From Pseudocercospora fijiensis CIRAD86 (Eukaryota; Ascomycota; Dothideomycetes; Mycosphaerellales; Mycosphaerellaceae), in NCBI RefSeq assembly GCF_000340215.1, contig NW_006921538.1:1240001-1304000 (forward strand): 64,000 nucleotides of DNA, in the 5' to 3' direction. A model generated the notes under the pieces. The model worked only from the letters and a program-made list of their open reading frames with translations, was not told the origin of the DNA and did no database searches. Position numbers and translations under genes: made by a program. Every line of letters starts with the position of its first letter. The first letter of the stretch is position 1. This document shows, in pieces, positions 37,358-46,682 of the stretch.

Positions 37358-37600
37358 AAACTAACTAATTAGAGGCAAGCAATTATTAGTAAGGGACAAC
37401 GAGACTATACTACTAGTATAGTAAACGCGTACCGGTTATTAACAACCGTCGAGCAATCGCCTACTCTTTTAAGAGATCTACCTCTTTACTAGAGTACTCT
37501 ATAAGACCCTTCTCTTAGCGCCCCCTCTTATTTCTATATTCTATTAAAACCCTAAGGCCTAGGCAGTCGGTAGAGGCGGCGCGCGCGCGTAGGCGAGTAG

Positions 37601-37873
37601 TATTAGCTAGTAACCGGCCCTACACCTATAGGCCAGTTTTGAGCCTATATAAGAGGCCTCCTTCTACAGAGTAGACAGATTATTAACCTCGTATAGCACA
37701 TTGTTTATATTACACTTCTACAATGCCTATGTTATAGGGCTCTAGTTATTAGCCTAAGCGACAGTCCCGTTATCCTATCTTGCTAAATATAGCTGCCTAT
37801 ATTGCTATAGGTTATGTTACCCTCGGTAGCCTATACTATTGCTATAAGTAGTAGTGTCAGTTTCCGTCCTTTA
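37601..37873 (+). repeat. 5' LTR of element E
   Basis: 273 bp with a TATA box TATATAAG at 37646-37653, followed by a CT-rich stretch, a plausible transcription start region. Confidence 0.93.
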
Positions 37874-38549
37874 TTAGAGCCGAAGGTAGGGCTATCTCTT
37901 TATATCTAATAGGTTCGGGTGTGTTAAAGGTGGTCTCTAGATACGAATAGCTATAACCGAAGCGAGGGTACGATAAGAGCCTACGATACGGACGATACCG
38001 AAGTATCTTAAGGGGCCGTTACGACAAGCAGAGAAACCTCTTAACGAGGGCATCGCTTTAACCCCGAAAAGCTACAAACCCTTAGGACTGTTACAGCTTA
38101 GGGCCTAGTCTATAACTATAGCTAGCTTCTAAGGACTCGGCTCTAGGTCGAAGACCTATTTAGTACCGCTTGCTCGAGATAAGCTACCGCCTAGCCTAAG
38201 AGGGGGAGATAGATTAATTACCTGTCGACCTTAGCGGGCCCCGCTAAGACTATCTATACGATAGCAATTTCTAGATTATAGGTCGGATGCCTAGACAGTT
38301 CCCCTATTAACCGGGTAGATTGTTTCGGGATTCGCTGCCTCGTTCGGATAGTACTTAGCCTTCTACTAGAAAAAGAAGGTCCCCGCCCCCCCCCGCCTAG
38401 CTAAAGGAGATAGCGATAGTTAGTAAAGCGGCTAGTTTCTAGGATCTAGGTATAAATAGAGATTGTAGTTCCTTCCTCTGAGAGGCTTTTGTCTAAATTT
38501 ACTAAATTGAAGCTCCTAGGGGTGTCTAGGCGACCCCTAGGAGGCTAAA
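37874..38549 (+). other. Leader of element E between 5' LTR and the first palindrome
   Basis: A noncoding leader of about 680 bp. It starts TTAGAGCCGAAGG, where the primer-binding site should be, but I could not match it to a specific tRNA after RIP. A C-run lies near 38384-38393. No ORF is supported. Confidence 0.5.
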
Positions 38550-38580
38550 TTCTAATACTACCCTAGGGGTAATATTAGAA
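38550..38580. repeat. Palindrome E1, upstream of gag
   Basis: Near-perfect inverted repeat with outer arms TTCTAATA and TATTAGAA around ACCCTAGGGGT. Same core design as eight other sites in the nest. Confidence 0.8.
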
Positions 38581-38691
38581 GAAAACAGCCTAGGACACTA
38601 TTTTCTCGTATAGCAACATCGAAACAAGCCAAACCTACAATATATACTAAAAACACTTTCCTATAGCATTTTATTTTAACTACTTTATAAC

Positions 38692-41600
38692 AATCGAATA
38701 AGCTCTAGCGAAAGCGAGTATTACGAATTAGCGGAATCTTTGGAATCTAATAACCTACCGGACCCTATTAACGAAGAAATTAGGCGACGACTAGTTGTTA
38801 TAAGCGCTATCGACCTAGGGGCTATCGAGCCTTCTACGCCCGAGGCTTTCTACAATGTCGTTATAAAGATAATTTAAGGGCAAACTAACCTTCTCCGTTA
38901 GAATAGGCGTCGCCCGCTAGAGCTAGGAAGTAGTAGGAACCCTTTGTTCGAAGGGTAGAACGCTACGGCGCACGTAGAACGCTTTAAGGACAATTTAACC
39001 GAGTACGGACTCGAAGAAGAGTCGGACTAGTATAAGGTCCGGTCCCTTACGAGGACTACTATTACTAAGCTTTACCGAACCCTTAGAGCCCTAGTTAGCT
39101 ACCTAGAAAAGGACGACAAGTCTAATGCCGACTAGGAGGTCTTTAAGTAGGCCTTTATAAGGGAGTATCGGGATCGCGATAGCCGTCGTATTAAAGGCAG
39201 TCGTACGTAGCTTAAGAACCTCTATATAGAGAGGCGTACCGAAGATAACGACCTAAAGGAGTACGTCCGCGAGTTTGTTAAGTTAGCGGACGGTATTAAC
39301 TAGTAGGACCTCGAGAATTCTTAGAGAACGAGGCTACTCCTTAAAGGGTTGCCGTAGTCTACGGCTAAGCGTATCTTCCGTCGCTATAAGCTTAGCGAAG
39401 CTAATCCCGAGACCTTTAGGAAGTACAAAGAGGTCCTAGAGGCTATTAAGGACGATATTAATAGCTCCGCCGATACGAAGAAGTTTATTTACGGCGAGGA
39501 TAGGAATAACCTAGCTTAGGTAAAGAGCGACGCCTCGGGAAGCAGAGGACCTAAGTTCCTTCCTAAGTCGTAGAGCGGTCCTAAGACTATAACTCCTACT
39601 ATTACTAAGCACTCTTAGGACGTTGCGGACTTAGCTAAATCCCTAGCTTAGCTTAACCTTAATGCGAAAGTACTATAGCGAGTTAGGGAGGTTATTAATG
39701 CTAGTATACTAAAGGATATACTACCGGTCTACTAGATTTCCGATCCTAACTACCCTAAGGCCCCTTTAGTTAACGTCTACGCTATACGAAAGATCTATTC
39801 TAACTTAGATAGCAAGTACTAGATGTGCGGCGGTTTCAAACATATTTAATTAGACTGCCCTATCTAGAAAGAGCTTCTTAAGAGGAAGCTCGTTATATAA
39901 GTAAATAGTCGGTTCTACTATACCGATACCGGCGATAAGATTAACTTCGAGTAGGATCGTAGAGCTCCGAAGCTACCTCAACTTAGGAGTCTTCTAGAGA
40001 AGAAGTATAGTAGCAAGATCGAGTTTAAGGACACTAGGAATAGTACCCTCGCCGCTATTACTAAACGAGAAACTTAGAAGGTTAGGGCAAAACAGGTTAA
40101 GGAGCGGAGCAGTAATAGTACTACTAAGCCTATTAAAGTCAACTTTGTGTCTTAGGACCTAGACGTAGTTACTAATGTTTACGCGGTTACTAAGAATAGT
40201 ATAGATGTCTACGCTACTATAAGGTCCCAAACTTAGTCGTCCTAAACCTAGTCCTAGGGTAAGGGTAAGAGCCCGTAGAACCCTACCTGCCCTAGTACGG
40301 CAGCCCCTACTAGGATACTTAAGAAGCAGGTAGCTAACAAGGCTAAGAAACAGCGAGAATTAGTCGCTAAGACTAAGACACTCTAGATAGCTAAAGACCG
40401 TGCAACCCGAGCTAGTATAGCTACTCCGGAGGTACTAGAGACTCCCGATATTAATATAGAGGATAATACTACCGACCTTAGTAGTACCCTAGGCCTAGCT
40501 AACCCGCCGGCCTATAAACGAAAGTTAGCCGACCTAAAGAGCTTTCGCTTTAATAGGTATATAAAGAAGTATAGTGCCGGGCCTACTAACTCTTACGATA
40601 TAAAGGCAAATGCTCTCTTCTAGGCTTTATAGTTCCTAGACCTTAAGTCTAACGTGTCTATAGGGGAGCTTCTAGTATACGGTTTGCCTACTAACCTGTT
40701 CTAGAGCCGGATTCCTAACGATGCTACCTTTATAAAAGACCTTACAGCCCTCTAACGTAGATAGGGGCGAGAGGACTATATTAACGTCTCTTTCCTATAG
40801 TTCCTTCCTAAATTTTTAGGGGCCTAGGAGTTAGCTAAAGGCGAATTAGTAACCTACGAGAGCTAGGAGACTATCGATAATGCTAACGAAGAGGGGATTA
40901 AGGAGATAGGCCGAGGGGATAGTAATAATACCGACCCTGCTTCGGTTTTAGTTTCTATTAAGGCTGTCCGATTTACTAGCTAATAAATCGGTCGAGTAGA
41001 ACCTCCTCGACCTAAGGAACTTTACTCTATCCCTAATAATATAGACCTTTCCGTAGTTACCCGTTCCTTTGCCGTCGTTCCCGCTATCTATATTTAAGTT
41101 ACTATCGGAAGCTATAGTTAGCAGTTACTAGTAATGCTTAATAATGGTTCAGAGTTACCTATTATAAGTAAGCGCTAGGCTAAACAGCTCCGACTGCTAA
41201 TAAATAGAGATATTTCCCTTAGTATATAGGGAGTAAATAGGGAGGTTGCGCTAATAGGTGCCTACTATAATGTTATAGTAGACGCTTTCGGTATATGCTT
41301 TTCCTTTACCTTCTAGATTGCCGCTAACCCGAATACGCTAATTATTCTAGGTCGTCTATAGTCTCGCATAATCCGGGGTATCTAGCGTTACGGTAACTGC
41401 GACGATAGCTCCTAGGAAGGAACTATCGCTAACTAGAAGGGCAACCGAGTCGTGTTTACTAGTTATATCGGGAATACTAGCTACAAGTCCTACGAGGATA
41501 TCCTTACTGCTTCTAAACGCTCTTCGGGAAACGCTATAGCGCGGTTATAAGACCGGCAATCTGCGCTATAAGTTAGTGTAGCTTAAATAGGTTATATCTA

Positions 41601-41805
41601 GAGGTACGCCGCTCCGTACGTTAAGGCAAGTTTCTAGGCTCTATACTAAGGAGGCGAATGCTCGAAGCGATAGCGAGTATAACAATACGGTAACGACAAC
41701 CTAGTATACGAATCTCGGTAATAATGCTATCGCAATTATCGCCGCCGGAAGCGGATCTACCTAAGCCCGAATCCGAACTAACTAATTAGAGCGCCGATCG
41801 AATAA
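38692..41805 (+). pseudogene. Element E gag-protease frame, RIP-broken
   Basis: A continuous frame broken only by TAG/TAA. Capsid-like region at about 38,980-39,420 (segments NPLFEG, VERFKDNLTEYG, EYVREFVKLADGI, LLLKGLP), then a zinc knuckle at about 39,808-39,852 in which the first Cys is now Tyr and a Trp is now a stop (MCGGFKHI then LDCP), a long Lys-rich linker, then an aspartic protease at about 41,131 (VMLNNGSELPIIS; the catalytic Asp of DNGSE is Asn through TGAT to TAAT). This frame can end at a TAA inside palindrome E2 (41803-41805). Start codon uncertain. RT follows in the -1 frame, so a frameshift or reinitiation is needed. Confidence 0.8.
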
Positions 41806-44800
41806 CACCCCGGGGGTGTTATTAGGAATCTAACGTTTTCGCCGGAATTATAAATTAGGATTACTAGCTGTATACCTACCGACTTAAGGAGACTTCTAAT
41901 AAAGTTTACGCGCTGTTCTGTTACGCTAATCTCCGGGCCTAGCGTAAAAGAGAGAGGGCTCGGGTATTACGAGCGGTTAGTGTATATACCCTACATAAGA
42001 GGGTAGCTAACAAGATTAAGCCCGTAAAAGGCAGCGTACACATAACTAATAGGTCTAATCCTAGCGGAAATCCTAACTAGCGACAAAAGTGCCTTAACCG
42101 CGAAGCGATATTAATACCTAGGGATAGTCTATATAACTAGAGGTACATTACTAAAAAGTTCTCTACTATTCCTAGGGGATTAAGGCTAACGCCGGAGAGA
42201 CTAGCGAACATTAAACCTAGCATCGAGCTTTCGAATCTTGAACTAGATTTGCTATACGAGCTTCTATACAACCGTAAAGCCGTGTTAGTATATAACTTTA
42301 CGTATCTAGGTAGGATTAACCCGGAGGTTGCCCCTCTATAGAGGATCCGAACGATCGAGCACAAGCCTTAGGCTTACCTAGGGTTCAAGCTAAACCTAAG
42401 CCTAAGAGGTATAGTTAAGGACATAATACGGCAGCGTATAAAGGCTAGCACCTTAGAGCCTTCCTATACCTCGTATCGTAATCTATACTTCCTAGTTTAA
42501 AAGAAAACAGCTCCTAGGGAACTAAAGAAGTACCGTCTAATTAACGCTGTACAAAAATTTAACGCAGTTACGATTAGAGATACTAACCTCCCTCCGGAGA
42601 CTAATAGGTTCTCGGAAGCTTTTGCTAACTATATTGTAGCCTTACTAGTTAATGTTTTCTCGGGCTACGACTAGATCTCTCTCTATCCTAATAGCCGCGA
42701 CCTTACTAGTTTCGAGACACCTCTTAGGCTATATAGACAAACCACCCTTCTATAAGGGGCAACTAACTCCGTAGCCTAGTTCGTTCGTATTATAAACTAA
42801 GTCCTCGCGGCCTATATCTCCTATATAGCGATGCCTTTCCTTAACGACATCGGCATTAAGGGCCCTAAAACTAGGTACGACAATAAAGAAGTAGAGCCTA
42901 GCATCCGTAGGTTCTTTCTCGAATATATTTAGAACCTCGATAGTATCCTCTACGACCTAGAGCGAGCTAACCTAACGGTATATAGGGAGAAGCTTTAGCT
43001 CCTATACAAACGAATAAACATTGTCGGGTTTGTAACTAATAAGAACGGCCGCTATCCTAATAATATACGGGTCCTAAAGATTGTGTCCTAGCTAGACCCT
43101 ACCTATTAGAAAGATGTCCGGATCTAGCTTAGAGTAGTCTCCTACTTCCGTATCTAGGTCGAAAACTTTGCGTTAGTATATAAGCCTCTATACGCCTTAC
43201 TTAAAAAGGATACAGAGTTTAAATAGACCTCCGTTTACTAAGCCGCTAAGGACAAGGTTACTAAGGCACTTGTTAGCGCGCCTACGCTTACCTCTATTAA
43301 CTACTCGGAAGGCGTAGGTCTGCTAATTGTTGCTATCGACTCGAGCAGGGAAGGCTACGGCGAGATACTAATGCAGTATAATCGTAAGGAGCCCTCCTTA
43401 CGTTACCCTATCCGGTACGAGTCCGGTCTACAGAAACTAATCGAGGCCCGATACGATACTAGCAAGCGAGAGTGCCTTAGTGTCTATAAGGCTCTTAAGA
43501 AGTTCCGACCTTAGCTCTTTAGAGTATTCTTTCGCCTAGAAGTCGACGCTTAGACGCTAGTCTATTAACTTAACTATATAGCCTCCGACCTACCTAACTC
43601 TACGATAGCTCGGTAGGTTGCCTAGATCTATTTGTTTGATTTCGACGTCTTCTATGTTCCTAGCAAGAAGCATACTAGACCCGATAGCCTTTCTAAAAGG
43701 CCTACTATAGAAGAGGATATCGCCGAGATAATAGAAGAAGAGGATAACGACGCGGTTATTAACCGCACCTTCTTTACTACCTTCTATATTAACGCTATGC
43801 TAGTAATTACTAGGTCTACTACCGACGACTAACCTAGTAACTAGCCTAACGAAGACCCTGCTACTAACGGCGAGGACTAGGACGATACTAAGGCGGACGA
43901 ACTAGACAGAGATAATATCCTTAATAGGGTCTACTCCGACGACTCCTATAATATCGCCTACTTCCTTACCTATACGAAGAGAGCTCCTAGTCTGTTAAAG
44001 AGTTAATACTGTCGTATTATTCGCTATTCTCGGAGGTTCCTTATTAAAGATCGCATCCTTTAGCGATAGGCTATAGTTAATATACCGCTCTAGCGTATTA
44101 TTAACGATCTAGCAGCCTAACAAGAAATTCTTCGTTCCGTTTACGATAAGCTCGGCTACCGGGCGGCGGAGGGCACCTTTAATATCCTTCGTCGACGCTA
44201 CTAGTAGGACAGCGTATAGGCTAATGTCTCCCGCTACTATAAGAGCTGTCCTAAGTGCAACTTTAGGAACAGCTACCGACGTCTAGGAGAGCTACGTATC
44301 CCTACTACCTAGTTAGTTAGGGAGCGGTAGTATAGCGATAGGGTCTATCTTAGCCGCAATAATAGCCTATATATTATTCGAGAGGGTCTTTCTCGATAGC
44401 CGGAGGCCTATTATTTCTATAAGGGTTACGGTGCTATTAATGCCCGTAATATAGCTACCTTCCTGTTTAAGGATCTGTTTTGCCGCTAGGGAACACCTTA
44501 CGAGGTTATCTTAGACAACGCTACGAACAATATAGCTAAGGAGGTTTAAGCGCTACTTGTTTCGTATAGGGCGAAGAACGTTCGTATCTCCCTATACTAT
44601 CCCTAGTCGAATGCTATTATTAAGCGCGGCTATCGGTCGTTAATTAATGCCCTATCTAAGATAACTAATAGTAGCGACAGATTAGTTCCTATTTCTACCC
44701 GCGTCCTAGCCCTTCTCTAGGCGGACCGGACTACTATTATCGATACGACTAGACTTATACCGGCGGAACTTATAATTAGGAGGGACGCCGTTCTTCCTAT

Positions 44801-45542
44801 TAAATTGTCCTATCGTACGTACGGCGTTTACGATTAGGGGTCTGTTCGTACTAGGGCAGATCTTCTTGCCCTATAGGCTAAGGCTCTTAAGGACATAACT
44901 ACGACTTCTTAAGAGGGTCTTACTCGACAACGGCGCCTTCGTAAAGAGGCTAAGCAGTATTTTGATAACTATAATGCTATTAATTAGGACCCTCTAAAGG
45001 TTAGCGATATAGTTCTCCTATACCGGTCCGAGTTAGAATATAGTTACTCCTATAAGCTAGCCTTTAAATATAAAGGGCCTTATAGAGTGTAGGAGGTCCT
45101 TTACAATAGTTCTACGTACCGACTTTAGGAACTTAATAGTGCTACCTTAAAGCACTCGCACCCTCGGGCTAATCTAAAGAAGATCGTTAAGTTACGAGAC
45201 CCTACCCGCCCTCCGCCGACTAAGGAGGAAGTTAGTGCCTCTATAGACCCTCTACCGACCTTAGATACCTATCGGGAGGAGGATCCTACCGCTATTCTAG
45301 ATCCTGTTCTGCCTAAGAACTATGCCTATCCCTAGATTCGTCTTAGTAAGCTATTAGGAATGACTTAAGAACAAAGGGAGGGTTATATACGGATTAACTA
45401 TATATAGAGCGTTTCCGATATTGATTCCGATTCTAATAGTAAACTAGACTTCTAGCTATCTAACTCTAACTCCGAGGAACCTAACTAGTCTAGCGATAAA
45501 GACCGCCTAGAATTATAGCTAGACGACCCCGAGACTAAATAA
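41523..45542 (+). pseudogene. Element E RT-RNase H-integrase frame, RIP-broken
   Basis: One frame runs through palindrome E2 to TAA 45540-45542. RT: ELSNLELDLLYELL near 42,225, LVQKKTAP near 42,497, VFSGYDQISL near 42,655, catalytic FLND (FLDD before RIP) at 42837-42848 followed by IGIKGP. RNase H: LIVAIDSS near 43,326 and LFDFDVFYVPSKKHTRPDSL at 43,632-43,691. Integrase: HHCC zinc region near 44,140-44,270 with several His/Cys to Tyr changes (CPKC kept), catalytic core near 44,330-44,640 (VILDN; the Glu of the DDE triad appears as Lys at about 44,620), and a C-terminal GPY-like segment KYKGPYRV near 45,070. No chromodomain. The ending is Ser/Asp/Glu-rich. Inactive. Confidence 0.88.
41801..41823. 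repeat. Palindrome E2, at the gag-protease/RT overlap
   Basis: Perfect inverted repeat, arms AATAACACCCC and GGGGTGTTATT around a central G. It contains a TAA in the gag-protease frame while the RT frame reads through it. Confidence 0.85.
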
Positions 45543-45546
45543 TCGT

Positions 45547-45738
45547 ATGTCCTTTCCTGCCTCTACTACGTTACTTTCCTTGCCTCTATTAACTATTCTC
45601 CGCGCTGTTAATGCAGCGCTGCCCTTTAGCTTTAGTCCTTACTGCCTATTCCTACGGATATTAATGCTCTTAGTTGTTACCCTCCTTTGCTTTTACCTTG
45701 TCTATTATTTTGCTCTTTTGTCTTTTGCCTTCGATTAA
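45547..45738 (+). CDS. 63-residue hydrophobic ORF directly after element E pol
   Basis: ATG lies 4 bp after the pol stop. The 63 residues include two strongly hydrophobic stretches (LLSLPLLTILRAVNAALPF; LRILMLLVVTLLCFYLVYYF), so it could be a small membrane protein. It is uninterrupted although surrounding frames are RIP-broken, but it has no Trp or Gln codons, so this is weak evidence of selection. The position is where env-like genes sit in other Ty3/gypsy elements; no fusion peptide, cleavage site or ectodomain is seen, so an env role is not supported. It may be spurious. Confidence 0.35.
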   Translation: MSFPASTTLLSLPLLTILRAVNAALPFSFSPYCLFLRILMLLVVTLLCFYLVYYFALLSFAFD

Positions 45739-45795
45739 TGTTGCTATAGCTTTACTCTTTTTGTTTTTCCTTAGAAAGAACTGTACGAGGAATGA

Positions 45796-45830
45796 CTTCC
45801 GAATAATACCCCGGGGGTAGTATTCGGAAG
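45796..45830. repeat. Palindrome E3 with extended arms
   Basis: The longest example: outer arms CTTCCG and CGGAAG enclose AATAATACCCC/GGGGGTAGTATT, giving a near-perfect 35-bp inverted repeat downstream of the small hydrophobic ORF. Confidence 0.88.
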
Positions 45831-46230
45831 CTAGCCGAACCTAACTTCCCGCCCTTCTAGGACTACTTCCCGCTAGTTTCCTAGTCTCTAGCAACCGCCC
45901 TTAGGTAGTAACGATAACAAGATACTCCGCTAGAGAAGATTGTTCCTACCCTAATTAGCATTAGTTACGTAGGATACTAAGAAAGGGAGGATCCCTCTCC
46001 CTTCCTAGCTCTTAGATAGACGTAGTAACCTAGGCCTATAGCCTCTAAGAATAGGGACCTTAGGCCGCTAAGCTTAGTATCTAGAAGAAAGAAGAACGTA
46101 CGGGCTACGTTTATATACCTACTGCTATAAAAGGTAATACTGCATCTATAACGATAGTGCTATAGGCTAACACAAGCTACGCTAGGCCTAGGCGATTTGC
46201 TCCTAGTTGCCGAGCATCTCTAGAGAAAAG
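45831..46230 (+). other. Spacer between palindromes E3 and E4
   Basis: 400 bp of RIP-mutated DNA with no protein-like frame. It includes a short inverted run AGGGAGGATCCCTCTCCCT near 45984-46002. Function unknown. Confidence 0.5.
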
Positions 46231-46257
46231 CTAATACTACCCCGGGAGTGTTATTAG
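46231..46257. repeat. Palindrome E4, upstream of the ORF3 promoter-like region
   Basis: Arms CTAATACTACCC and GGGAGTGTTATTAG with two mismatches, around the CG centre. Same family as E1-E5. Confidence 0.75.
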
Positions 46258-46682
46258 TCCCGCTAGCCTTACTACTATAGATTACTACTAGGTACTCGAA
46301 CTAACTAGTTACATTTCGAGTACGCGGGAATCTACGAAAGCTAGAGGTTAATAGAGGCGCGTAGTCGCTACTAGCAATTAGCTAGATCGATTATTAAACT
46401 TTAGCCTACCCTACTAACAAAGGAGTCTCGTATATAGCTTTACTTTTTAGGGTCTATATATAGTCGTTATCCGTTTACTTTACCGGAATATACGGACTAC
46501 GCTACCTTCGCACCCTATTTAAGGCGAGCTTTCTAAGCTCTTTCTTCTACTTAAATACTAACTAACTTACTACCGCTTACCCCCCCCCCCTTTCTTCTAT
46601 CTAAACCCTTTAATTATTATTAACAAACTACGAATGTTTTTGCAAACTCGTTACTAACTCCTTTCCGCTCCGGTCGACTAAG
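46258..46682 (+). promoter_or_regulatory. Candidate internal promoter and leader of element E ORF3
   Basis: A TATA-like TATTTAAG at 46516-46523 is followed by CT-rich DNA (CTTTCTTCTACTT near 46547) and a C-run plus TTTCTTCTATCT at 46580-46602, then the ORF3 ATG at 46683. A TATA-like box followed by a pyrimidine-rich leader is typical of fungal core promoters, so ORF3 may have been made from its own transcript. No experimental support exists. Confidence 0.5.
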
